Shown piece by piece: positions 23,883 to 34,029 of a stretch of 64,000 nucleotides of DNA (position 1 is its first letter; each line of letters opens with the position of its first letter). The DNA lies in assembly GCF_032884065.1 (NCBI RefSeq), contig NC_088875.1, forward strand, positions 42,827,291-42,891,290, given 5' to 3'. Under the pieces are notes generated by a model. The model saw only the letters and a list, made by a program, of their open reading frames with translations, did no database searches and had not been told where the DNA came from. The DNA is from Artemia franciscana. Lineage: Eukaryota > Arthropoda > Branchiopoda > Anostraca > Artemiidae. The translations under genes and the position numbers were made by a program.

Positions 23883-23883
23883 G

Positions 23884-26800
23884 TAACAACTCACCGCAGC
23901 GCCAAGTTGTCTGAGGTCAACACAGCTACGCACGCTTTTCCTTCATCTTAATCTGTGTAAAGCCTCTTTACATCCTCCCAGGAAGTTCTCATTTTCCTTA
24001 AATTTTTCCTTAACATCTTCCCACCCCAATCGAGGACGACCTGCTTTTCGTTTATCCCGTGGACCTTTGGCCGAAAAGGATCCTTCATCTGTAGAACGTG
24101 CCTTAGCTATCTCGACTTTTCTTTCACTATAGCCCTAGAACCCGGGATTGAACCACACTTTTCATATAGCCTACTGTTTGAGATACCGTCAGTCAGTCGG
24201 GTACCCAAAACGGTCCATGGACAATTTCTCTGGAAAACATCTGGTAAATATTCCTCTTTTTTTCGGAGCGCCCATGCTTTTTTTCGGAGCGCCCATGCTT
24301 CAGAACCATACTTGACCACTATCACCACTGTATCTTCCAATTTTCTAATTTGGTTTGCAGACTTATCCTCCTATTTTTCCACACTTTTTTCAACTGCAAA
24401 AAATTACCCTGGGCATTGGCTATTCTACTTTTGACATCCACTGCACTAATAAGTCCTTACTAATAATACTACCTAGATAAGTGAAGCTGTCCACTTGATA
24501 GATCTTTTCGTTACCCAACGTAACCTTTCAACTTCACTGAATCTTAGACTTAGCGACCTAGTCTTCTTAACATTAATTTTCAAACTTATTGTTGCGGCCT
24601 GAACTCGCAAAACCTCTGAAAAAGTTCATTCATTTTGCTAACACTTTCATCTAGGATACTTAAATCATTAGCATAACCTAGGTCCAGGAAAGTTTTACTT
24701 CCCTATTTGATTCTGTGTTCTCCCATTGCCTTTCCTGTGCTCTTTAAGACAAAGTCAATGAAAATGATCCATATAAATGGGGATAGAACGTCAACCTGCT
24801 TAAATCCTGATTTAATACAGAACTTGCTACTAACCTCATTTCCTACCTTAACCGTAGCAGTGTTATTCTCGTACATAGCACTATTTACTTTAATGTATTT
24901 GTCTGGTATACCATACAGGGATAAGACCTTCGTTAAAGTCCTTTTATCAGCTGAATCAAACGCTTGCTTATCATCTATAAAGTTGAGGACTAAAGATGTT
25001 TGATGACTCAGGCACTTCTCAATTATTAATCTAAGAGTGGAAATTTCATCGACACATCCTCTATTCTTTCTGAAACAGCATCGTTCTTCTCTTAAAACCT
25101 TGTCTACACTACCTCCAAGTCTAAAAAGTATCGTCATGCTAAGTAAGTTACTACTTATAGAAACTAGGATAATACTTCTATAATTATCAAACCCACTCTA
25201 ATAACCTTTCTTATATAGGGGTTTAATTAGGATCTTCTTAAGATCGCTAGATACTTTTGTTTTTCTTTCTAAAATCATATTCATAATCTTCAGTAGCTTA
25301 TTTCTAACCTCATAACCACCATATTTAAGAAACTCATTTACTACATTATCAGCACCTGGGGCCTTATTATGTTTTAATCCTTTAAATAATGTCACTAATT
25401 CTTCCTTACATAATATACCTTCTTTTACATTCAAGTTGTCACAAACTTTTTCATTCTTCTATATATCTTTTTCTGCAACTCTATCTCGGTTCAGCATATT
25501 CTCAAAATGTTCTGCCTATCTCTCTTTAACTCTTTCCTTATCACTATTGTCACCCTATTCCTATCTTTAACTGGGACAAGTCCAGATTGACTGTTCTCTC
25601 TCAATTTATTTACGTGCCATTACAATATTTTACTAAGTATTATGGCATCTAGCTGCATCTTTCAGATCTTCTGCAATTTTATCCATGGCCTCCACTTTTC
25701 ACCTCCTTAGTTCAGATTTTAATGTTTCTCCTCTTTCTTTACATTCCTCTCACTTTGATATTATCTATTGCTCAGATAGTTCTTGTACAAGCCCGTCCTC
25801 CTCTCTATGAGACGTAATATCTCTATATTATAGTAATTTTCCTACGTATATTTCTAATTTTCATCCTTAAGACACCATCAGCGACTTCATAAACTATCTG
25901 CCTAAAATATTCCATCCATCTTCCACATTGCCAAATTTTAAACTCTCCAGTTTAGTATTCAACTGTTCCTGGAAATTTTCTCTCAAATTCTTATCCTGGA
26001 GTTTACTGATATCATAACTTCCCGGGAGGTAGTTACCCTTCTGAAAATTCAGCTTTACAATTAACCCTAGACACTAATAGACGGTGATCTTTACCTTTAA
26101 CATTAATAACAGCACTCCTATATACCCTAGTTTCTTGTGTTGATCCTTCCACTCTTCGGTATACAGTAACATAATCAATAAAGTTTGCTGACTTACCATC
26201 ACGTGAATACCATGGTAACCTACGGGCCATTTTATCACCAGACCTCGTATTGGTTATAACTAGATTGTTATACTTACAAAATTGTAGCAGTCTGTAGTAA
26301 TTACTGTTTTCTTTTCCTTCACCAAATTTGCCTAGGCTAGGATACCATCTATTCCTATTTTTACCGACTTGAGTGTTAAAATTTCCTAATAAAAACACTA
26401 CGTTTTTACCTGGGACCCCATCTATTTGGTCCTATAGCTGTAAGTGGAATTCATCTGAGTTACTACTATATCCGTCAGTCCGTTCTGCAGGGGTGTATGC
26501 CACTATAACTGATACACTGCACTTTTAGTCGTAAAATGAATGAATGGCATTCTATTATTAATACCTTCCCAACCTAAACAAGACTAGCAGCTTCCTTATT
26601 TATCATGAGTCTATCTCCCTTTCAATGTACCCCATCCTTCCTGCCTGAGTGAATAAATTCTGTGTCACCTACTTTCATGCTTCCTACCCGTTGGATATGT
26701 GTTTCTAAACTCCTAAGAAGTCCAGTTTGAATCGTCTGAATTTGTCAGTGAAAACATTGGTTCGATAGTTATTTTTCAACGTCGTAATATTTCAAGTTCT

Positions 26801-27510
26801 AATTTTCGTGTTCTTTAAATCATTGAAATTGTTTTTGCCACAGGAAAAAAAATGATCCCGGATACCAGTGCAGGATGAAGATCAAAATACCTTCTCAAGT
26901 CTACACTGAAGCGCTTAAGCCGGCTTGGAACCGGACAGCAAGAAGTCCCTGGGACCTCCAGTATGAATGGAGGCTTTTTGCAATCCTGGGTCCATCTTTG
27001 TCACAACTTGGTTTTCAAAACTTGGCGATGCTCTTCTATCAACAAGAGTCGAAACCCTGCACAGATACTCTCAAGATTATTATCTCTGACTCATTATACA
27101 TTCATGCCTGCATATATTACGCTACTAAGGGAAGGCAACCCATAGTAGATAAATTAGCTAGGACGGGGTTCTTCAGCCCAAAAACGCCTGCTAAAACAAA
27201 GCAAACACAGAAGAATTATCCATTAATCGGAATCCAGTCCAAATGCTGTATCGTTTGCTAGGCTATAATTTCCTCAAGGGGCGCCACTCCTCAAGTTTAC
27301 TAGGTAGTGTGTTAGGCATAACCTTGCTCGGCGTGAAGCTTAGCGATGTTTGTGATGCTCACCCCTTCGAGATGCTCTAGCGGATTTCCTTTATTACTTT
27401 TGGGGTGGAGGGCCAAGATCGCCTTCCTAGAACTGTACCACCGCTACAGAAATGTCCAAGCTTAGCGTGCCCCTTGCTCCCACATAGAGTCAGCAGTAAG
27501 TTTCAGGAAG
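23884..27510 (-). mobile_element. Near full-length RTE-like LINE, inactivated
   Basis: From the 5' side (high coordinates): 27510-26830 is a more GC-balanced non-coding lead, probably 5' UTR. 26780-26030 encodes the APE endonuclease (SVIVAYTPAERTDGYSSNS, LLGNFNTQVGKNR, DHRLLVSRV). 25434-25198 gives RT entry (KGLKHNKAPGADNVVNEFLK). 25137-24703 gives RT core (FRKNRGCVDEISTLRLIIEK, FIDDKQAFDSADKRTL). At 24664-24675 the catalytic YADD box reads YAND. 24340-24107 gives the C-terminal YGSEAWALRKK segment. The 3' end at ~23884 carries a short (TAG/TAA)n. Stops and frameshifts occur throughout, so it is not active. The clade call is by motif style. Confidence 0.78.
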
Positions 27511-27800
27511 GTATATATATATACATAGTGTATATATAGCAGACATCTAACCTTGCTGCGTAATCATTTGTGGTTTGGTTCTTTACAACTCTAAAATATG
27601 TTTAAATGGGATTTTTCTTTCTTTTTTCTTTTTGTTATATTTTTGTAAAGCGTTTCTCGCATTTTTCTTTACATGTTCTGTTTAGACTAGTTTTTTTCCC
27701 ATTGATAAAAGTTGCCGGATGTGAAGTTATTTTTATTTTTGTATTAAATTTATTTTTATTTATAGTGTTTAATTAAGGAATTTTAACTGTTATTAATATA
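27511..27800. other. AT-rich spacer before the Helitron array
   Basis: Contains a short TATATATA tract near 27513-27537. No gene seen. It ends in A at 27800, the flank of the Helitron array. Confidence 0.4.
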
Positions 27801-28359
27801 CTAGCTGTTGGGGTGGCGCCTCGCGCCACCCCAACATCTAGTTTGTGTCAACTAGTTGGTGTCACCCAACATCTAGTTGGTGTCACCCAACATCTAGTTG
27901 GTGTCCTGGTCGTCATTTGTGTCCCGGTGTCCCGGTCTGTAATTTATCTTTGAGTGCCCCAGTCGTCATTTATATCTCGCGGTCGTTATTTGTGTCCCAG
28001 TGTCCCAGTCTGTAATTTCTCTTTGAGTGTCCCCTTCGTCATTTATATTCCCTGTGTCCCGGCTTTTAGTTTTCTTTTTCTCCTTAATTTTTCAGTTTTT
28101 TTCCTTTTTTTAGATTTTTTTCTTTTCAGTTTTTAGTTTTTCTTTGTTTTTTTATTAGTTTTTAGTTTTTTCTTTTTATTTTTTTGTAGTTTTTACCTTT
28201 TTTTATTTTTTTTTTAGTTTTTTTCTTTTTTAGTTTTTAGTTTTTTACCTTTTTTTTGTTTTTTTTTTGTTTTTAGCTTTTTTAGTTTTTTTAGTATTTG
28301 CTTTTTAGTTTTTTTTTGTAGTTTTTACCTTTTTTAGTTTTTTCTTCTTTTGTATTAAT

Positions 28360-28439
28360 GCTAAAGCCAAGGTTCAAACCTGGAGCCTCTCGGACCTAGA
28401 ACCTGAAACATAACGCTTTACCAACTCAGCTACTTCGGC
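28360..28439 (-). tRNA. tRNA-like sequence (pseudo-tRNA or SINE head) inside Helitron unit 1
   Basis: On the minus strand it starts GCCGAAG, has an A-box-like TAGCTGAGTTGG with a GCT/AGC D stem, a B-box-like GGTTTGAACC inside a CCAGG/CTTGG T stem, and ends CTTTAGC, which pairs with GCCGAAG at 6 of 7 positions with one wobble. The anticodon arm does not fold well and no anticodon can be trusted. The acceptor, D and T arms look right, so this is a tRNA-derived relic, probably not a working tRNA. Confidence 0.5.
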
Positions 28440-28767
28440 TTGAATACATTCGTTTTGAGCAGCTTCCTCGGGTGTTGCCATTGTAGGTTCTTCAGTCATT
28501 TTACAATTAGAAATTTCTCTTTCAACCATCTTCGTACAATTAAAAATTTGTCTTTGAACGATATTCTTAAATACCTGTGTCCTGGTTGTCATTTATATTC
28601 TCTGTGTCCCGGTCGTCATTTGTGTCCCGGTATCCCAGTCTGTAATTTCTCTGTGAGTGTCCCGGTCGTCATTTATATTCCCTCTGTCCCGGTCGTCATT
28701 TGTGTCCCGGTCTGTAATTTCTCTTTGAGTGTTTTTTCTTTTTAGTTTTTTTACCTTTTTTCTTTTT

Positions 28768-29127
28768 TCAGGTTTCTTTTTCTTCTTTATTTTTCAGCGT
28801 CACTATGAAATACATATCGCCGAACCTTTGTTTTTTTTTAACTAAAATCTGGTAGGCATTGATGACCTTATTCAAGTCAAAATCCCAAACCCAATCATCA
28901 TCGCTATCATTTTCAGTTTTGATATGTTTTGACTCTTGCTGTCCAGGTGGATTTTCATCTAACTGCGCGGTTTTGCGTTTTTTAGCCGCAAGCCTGTTTT
29001 CTTGCTGTTCTTGTGATTCCTCGGCACGCTTTCTTTTCTTACTTTCTCTATCAGCCGTATAAAGTTTTTTGGCATAGACTTTTTGAGCAGCTTCCTCGGC
29101 TGTTGCCATTGTAGGTTCTTCAGTCAT
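28768..29127 (-). CDS. Small Helitron-borne protein: basic N-terminal repeat domain only
   Basis: 119 residues from MTEEPTMATAEEAAQKVYAK, chosen because it aligns with MTDEDAQRVYARKL at the start of the full Rep-helicase (58615). One copy of the basic repeat follows (DRESKKRKRAEESQEQQE), then a unique tail with an acidic NDSDDDWVWDFD stretch and a Lys-rich end. An in-frame upstream ATG would add 49 residues from 29274. No Rep, Tyr or helicase motifs. An N-terminal domain kept alone could bind nucleic acid or the partner protein, or be a neutral remnant. An ORF this short may survive by chance. Confidence 0.5.
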   Translation of the reverse strand: MTEEPTMATAEEAAQKVYAKKLYTADRESKKRKRAEESQEQQENRLAAKKRKTAQLDENPPGQQESKHIKTENDSDDDWVWDFDLNKVINAYQILVKKKQRFGDMYFIVTLKNKEEKET

Positions 29128-29298
29128 TTTACAATTAAAGATTTTTTCGTCCACGATCTTCTGACAATTAAAAATTTGTCTTTGAACGACTTTCTTAAAT
29201 ACTTTTAATGACGTCATCGTCATAACAAACATGACGACAACTAACTTCATGACGACATGATGACATGACGTCACTCGACAGACCCACAGACAAACAAC

Positions 29299-29301
<3 letters not shown>

Positions 29302-29367
<66 letters not shown>
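29302..29367 (-). repeat. (TA)n tract at Helitron 5' end
   Basis: A perfect TA run directly inside the 5' terminus of array unit 1, expanding the TATATATA that is part of the normal 5' end of this Helitron family. Confidence 0.9.
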
Positions 29368-29369
<2 letters not shown>

Positions 29370-29373
29370 TAGA

Positions 29374-30240
29374 CTAGCTGTTGGGGTGGCGCTTCGCGCC
29401 ACCCCAACACCTAGTTGGTGGGGGCGCTTCGCGCCCCCCAAGCCCCCCCCGTGCGCGTAAGTCGTTACGTGCCATATTAGTTACGCGCCATTGTAGTTGT
29501 GTCCCTGTGTCCCACCTATGAATATAGATAGATATATATTTATATATATATTTTTAACTACGTAAAACTTGCAAATATACAACATTCTTGGCTGTCCCAT
29601 TGCCTGTGCATATAAATAGATTGTCAGGTTTACCGACTCTTGAACATGCAACATATAATTGTCCATGGGAAAAACAATCTGTATTGAGATCTATACCTCA
29701 TTATTCTAATGATTGCCCTTGAGCTTTGTTGATGGTGATTGCTAATCGAACATTCCCTGTGTCCCCGTTGTCATTTATATATCCCCTTGTGCCCCCCGGC
29801 GTCCCTGTTGTTGTTGTTTCCCTGTGTCCCGGTCGTCATTTGTGTCCCGGTGTCCCAGTCTGTAATTTCTCTTTGAGTGTCGCGGTCGTCATTTATATTC
29901 CCTGTGTCCCAGTGTCCCGGTCGTCATTTGTGTTCCAGTGTCCCGGTCTGTAATTTCTCTTTGAATTTCCTGGTCGTCATTTATATTCCCTGTGTCCCGG
30001 TCGTCATTTGTGTCCCGGTGCTCTGTTGATGGTGATTGCTAATCGAACATTCCCTGTGTCCCGGTCGCTTTCTCTTTGAGTGTCCCGGTCGTCATTTATA
30101 TTCCCTGTGTCCTGGTGTTCCGGTCGTCATTTGTGTCCCGATGTCCCGGTCTGTAATTTCGTCAGTCTACAAACATGACGTCAGTCGACACACAAACATG
30201 ACGTCACTCGACACACAGACAACTTATTTTTATATATATA
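29374..30240 (-). mobile_element. Non-autonomous Helitron, array unit 2
   Basis: The 3' CTAG at 29374-29377 abuts the TC of unit 1 with no base between. The terminal hairpin (29381-29409) is followed by a second GC hairpin and GCGCGTAAGTCGTTACG. 29567-29748 is a remnant of the helicase C-terminus (complement reads AINKAQGQSLE-like, then SHGQLYVACSRVGKPDN-like). The CCCGGTCGTCATTT minisatellite fills 29750-30160. At the 5' end, two TGACGTCA-containing stretches precede TTATTTTTATATATATA at 30240. The expected TC is not visible; the element seems to start TA. Confidence 0.82.
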
Positions 30241-31980
30241 CTAGCTGTTGGGGTGGCGCTTCGCGCCACCCCAACACCTAGTTGGTGGGGCGCTTCGCAC
30301 CCCCCCAAGCCCTCCCGCGCGCGTAAGTCGTTACGCGCCATTGTAGTTGTGTCCCTGTGTCCCACCTGTGAATAGAGATAGATATAAATATATGTTTTTA
30401 ACTGCGTAAAACATGCGAATATACAACATTCTTCGCTGTCCCATTGTCTGTGCATATAAATAGATTGTCAGGTTTACTGACTCTTGAACATGCAACATAT
30501 AATTGTCCATGGGAAAAACAATCCGTATTCAGATCTATACCTCATTATTCTAATGATGTGTCCCTGTGTCCCGGTCGTCATTTATATTCCCTGTGTCCCG
30601 GTCGTCATTTGTGTCCCGGTGTCCCAGCTTGTAATTTCTCTTTGAGTGTCCCGGTCGTCATTTATATTCCCTGTGTCCCGGTGTCCCGGTCGTCATTTGT
30701 GTCCCGGTGTCCCGGTCTGTAATTTCTATTCGAACAATCCCTGTGTCCCGGTCGTCATTTATATATCCCGCTTGTGCCCCCGGCGTCCCCGTTGTAGTTG
30801 TGTCCCTGTGTCCCGGTCGTCATTTATATTCCCTGTGTCCTGGTCGTGATTTGTGTCCGGGTGTCCCAGTCTGTAATTTCTCTTTGAGGTTCCCGGTCGT
30901 CACTTATATTCCCTCTGTCTCGGTCTAATGACGTCACTGTCAAAGCAAAAATGACGACAACTAATTTCATGACGTCAGTCAACACAGAAACATGACGTCA
31001 CCTGATCCACAGACAGACAGACAGACAACTTATTTTTATATATATAGACTAGCTGTTGGGGTGGCGCTTCGCGCCACCCCAACACCTAGTTGGTGGGGCG
31101 CTTCGCGCCCCCCCCAAGCCCCCCCGCGCGCGTAAGTCGTTACGCGCCATATTAGTTACGCGCCATTGTAGTTGTGTCCCTGTGTCCCACCTGTGAATAG
31201 AGATAGATATAAATATATGTTTTTAACTACGTAAAACATGCGAATATACAACATTCTTCGCTGTCCCATTGTCTGTGCATATAAATAGATTGTCAGGTTT
31301 ACTGACTCTTGAACATGCAACATATAATTGTCCATGGGAAAAACAATCCGTATTCAGATCTATACCTCATTATTCTAATGATGTGTCCCTGTGTCCCGGT
31401 CGTCATTTATATTCCCTGTGTCCCGGTCGTCATTTGTGTCCCAGTGTCCCAGTTTGTAATTTCTCTTTGAGTGTCCCGGTCGTCATTTATATTCCCTGTG
31501 TCCCGGTGTCCCGGTCGTCATTTGTGTCCCGGTGTCCCGGTCTGTAATTTCTATTCGAACAATCCCTGTGTCCCGGTCGTCATTTATATATCCCGCCTGT
31601 GCCCCCGGCGTCCCCGTTGTAGTTGTGTCCCTGTGTCCCGGTTATATTCCCTGTGTCCCGGTTGTTATTTGTGTCCCAGTGTCCCAGTCTGTAATTTCTC
31701 TTTGAGTGTCCCGGTCGTCATTTATATTCCCTGTGTCCCGGTGTCCCGGTCGTCATTTGTGTCCCGGTGTCCCGGTCTGTAATTTCTATTCGAACAATCC
31801 CTGTGTCCCGGTCGTCATTTATATATCCCGCCTGTGCCCCCGGCGTCCCCGTTGTAGTTGTGTCCCTGTGTCCCGGTTATATTCCCTGTGTCCCGGTCGT
31901 GATTTGTATCCGGGTGTCCCAGTCTGTAATTTCTCTTTGAGGTTCCCGGTCGTCACTTATATTCCCTCTGTCTCGGTCGT
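29750..31980 (-). repeat. Helitron-internal minisatellite (CCCGGTCGTCATTT family)
   Basis: Blocks at 29750-30160, 30560-30925 and 31385-31980 (also 27900-28060, 28565-28735 and, inverted, 57380-57930) are built from CCCGGTCGTCATTTATATTC, CCTGTGTCCCGGT, CATTTGTGTCCCGGTGTCCC and TCTGTAATTTCTCTTTGAGT. The Val/Pro/Ser/Arg open frames across them are composition artefacts. Confidence 0.9.
30241..31048 (-). mobile_element. Non-autonomous Helitron, array unit 3
   Basis: CTAG at 30241-30244, the hairpin, a helicase-tail remnant (30408-30558), the CCCGGTCGTCATTT minisatellite (30560-30925) and TGACGTCA sites. The 5' end, on the minus strand, reads TCTATATATATAAAAATAAG beginning at 31048. About 800 bp. 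Confidence 0.85.
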
Positions 31981-32148
31981 CATTTCATGACGTCAGCCGA
32001 CACAGAAACATGACGTCACCTGATCCACAGATCCACAGACAGACAGACAACTTATTTTTATATAGATAGATATAGAAGATATGCTCTGGCGTAACAGACA
32101 TAGAGTAACAGACATAACACACAAACAACTTATTTTTATATATATAGA
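31049..32148 (-). mobile_element. Non-autonomous Helitron, array unit 4 plus an extra 5' end
   Basis: CTAG at 31049-31052 abuts TC of unit 3. Hairpin, helicase-tail remnant (31235-31382) and the longest minisatellite (31385-31980; two near-identical ~235-bp higher-order units at 31465-31700 and 31700-31900) follow. A first 5' end lies near 32066-32070 and a second, complete one (TCTATATATATAAAAATAAG on the minus strand) at 32148. The outermost flanking base is T at 32149. Confidence 0.82.
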
Positions 32149-32159
32149 TTTTTGTTTCT

Positions 32160-32710
32160 ATTGTTTATCGAAAGGTAGTGTTGTCAAAATAATATTTAAG
32201 TAATTATTTCGGCTATATGACTAATAGCTGTCTTAAGCTAAGTATAGCTGTATACTAAAACGAAGTACCCAATAAGAGTCTTACTCAACTTTTATTGTTT
32301 GTCTTTTATAGTATGTCTCTTTAGCTTCTTTTCCTCTATATATTTTCTTTCTTCTATAGTTTCTGAATGGTCAACCGAAAGGCAGTGTTGTCTAAGAAAT
32401 TATTCAAGTACTTATTTCGGCAATATGAATAATAGCTGTCTTAAGTGAAATATAGTTAAATATCAAAACAAAGCATCGAATAAGAATCTTACTCAACTTT
32501 TATAGTATGTTTCTTTAGCTTCTTTTCCTCTTTATATTTTCTGAATAGTCAACCTAAAGGCAATGTTGTCTAAAAAATCATTCAAGCACTTATTTCGGCA
32601 ATATGAATAATAGCTGCCTTAAGCCAAATATAGTTAAATACTAAAACAAAGAAACGATTAAGAATCTAACTCAACTTTTTTATTTTTTTATATTATGTCT
32701 CTAGTTTCTT
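32160..32710. repeat. ~180-210-bp tandem repeat, three copies
   Basis: AAAGGYAGTGTTGTC, ACTTATTTCGGCAATATGAA, TAATAGCTG(T/C)CTTAAG and CTTACTCAACTTTTAT recur in order from about 32168, 32380 and 32555. Non-coding, just outside the Helitron array. Confidence 0.75.
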
Positions 32711-32907
32711 ATCCTCTGTAATGGGACGTAAATTCATTGTTTTTATTACGATCGATGGAAGTAGTTGGTATTTGATTTCTCACGTGTTTTCATGTATTTA
32801 ATATATATCTAAAACAAATAATATATGTATATAAATATTAGGCTATACTAACTGTAAGTTTTAGATATGATCATTGTTTGGAAGTAATTTTCTTATTTTT
32901 TTTAAAG

Positions 32908-33001
32908 GAATCATTACTGTTGTTGATGCTCGAAACTTTCTTGCAAATCGTAATTCTACAATTGTAGAGGCTTTTCAGAAGGAGGGTGGTCTTTTCGAAA
33001 G
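32908..33001 (+). CDS. ZNG1: CobW/CBWD-type GTPase, coding exon 4
   Basis: Acceptor TTTTAAAG, then a 94-bp exon giving GIITVVDARNFLANRNST and IVEAFQKEGGLFE with a split final Arg codon (phase 2) at a GTAATA donor. IITVVDA is the conserved beta-strand after Walker B in COG0523 proteins. Divergence rises after this strand, as is normal in the family. It joins exon 3 (phase 1) and exon 5 (phase 2) in frame. Intron 3 upstream carries the RTE-like LINE and the Helitron array. Confidence 0.92.
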
Positions 33002-33079
33002 GTAATAAAGCCATATCTCTTACAGTACCATGCAAGCATTATGGGTAACTTAATTATGCATTATGTGCAAAAAACATCA

Positions 33080-33660
33080 ATGACATCTAGTGTTTGGCGA
33101 TACTTGGCATTTTTTCAAGCTTTGTAATCGTTTTTCTATCAGGAACTGAAAACAGACACTTAATACTACAATAATTTTACCAACTACACAAATTACATTG
33201 AAGACTCTTTCTAAAAACTGAAAAAAATAAGTAAAAATGTGTTTGAGAAATCACCAAAAATGAAACTAAAAATACACGGTATCAAACAGCTTAAGAAAAG
33301 TCGCTTTTCTTTGAAGGTTTAAGTGTCTTTGGGAATCAACAAATTCTTAACATTTGAATTTTTACGGACAAAAATGTTGCCAATTGTAACTAAATAGTTT
33401 TGTTTATTTACGGTCCTACATGGTAATATTGACAAAAATATGACGAATAACGTTGCCAAATTCAATAAATTAGTTTAAGTGATGTATTTTCATCGTGTAA
33501 CGTGGTAACACTGACGAAAATGCAACACTGTCCTAAAAACTTTGTTATCTTTAAACAGCCAAAAGAATGATCTTTGCGAATTATGGTTTTCAGGTATGAA
33601 TAGAGGCTAAGAAAGATCTAGGTGGCGAAGAAGTTTTAATTTTGATGTCCTCGGTACTTA
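33080..33660. repeat. Diverged copy of the intron-2 ~0.97-kb repeat
   Basis: TTTCTTTGAAGGTTTAAGTG, TTTGGGAATCAACAAATT, CAGGTATGAATAG and TTTGATGTCCTCGGTACTTA match the order seen at 15550-15840 and 20480-20730. Confidence 0.65.
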
Positions 33661-34029
33661 AAAGGTTAAAAGTCATCGAAAAGGTTATAAAAAAAGTTGA
33701 TCTTAGTTAATATTTGTGATTTAGTTTGCTGTTTGCCAGCATAATTTAGGAACAATCTTGTTCGGTAGTTTTGACTAGTTCAGGTACATAATTTTTAGTA
33801 TTAAGTTGTTACGTTAGAATTATCAGTTATGGCCCTCTATTGGGTAAGCCGTAAAATACTTTGAGCGTGCGTTTGGGCTCTAGCTAACCCTAGATACTAA
33901 CTATTTATTATGAATGGTTTTAGAACCAGCTCATTCCCCTATTTAACATTAGCTAAACACTAAAGGAAAGACAAATAAAATAATACAGACAATACAACTA
34001 ATAATATAATCAAGGGGTGGTAAGGACGC

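Larger units (their letters stand above)
27801..29373 (-). mobile_element. Non-autonomous Helitron, array unit 1
   Basis: The 3' end is CTAG at 27801-27804 next to the hairpin GTTGGGGTGGCGC/GCGCCACCCCAAC (27808-27834). The 5' TC lies at 29373-29372 after a (TA)n tract. Inside: a triplicated CATCTAGTTGGTGTCACCCA block (27829-27905), a CCCGGTCGTCATTT minisatellite, a T-rich (TTTTTAG)n tract (28056-28345), a tRNA-like sequence, a remnant copy of the N-terminal reading frame (28592-28374) and a second, intact small frame (29127-28768). No Rep or helicase core, so it must be mobilised in trans. Confidence 0.85.

Noticed and set aside
23554..23883. Phe/Tyr/Cys-rich 109-residue frame that looks like a membrane protein
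   Set aside because: It coincides with a pyrimidine-rich degenerate tandem repeat.
26875..27261. 128-residue plus-strand frame as a possible host gene
   Set aside because: It lies antisense to what is probably the 5' region of the RTE-like LINE, has no recognised domain and no neighbouring exon signals. Left undecided, not called.
27829..27905. Possible CRISPR-like direct repeats (CATCTAGTTGGTGTCACCCA x3)
   Set aside because: No spacers of constant length, and the repeats derive from the Helitron 3' end. The genome is eukaryotic.
29726..31990. Several 70-100-residue frames rich in VPVVIYIPCVPVSRSSF
   Set aside because: They track the CCCGGTCGTCATTT minisatellite in different frames, and the antiparallel copy at 57521-57958 yields the same peptide type. 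Composition artefact.
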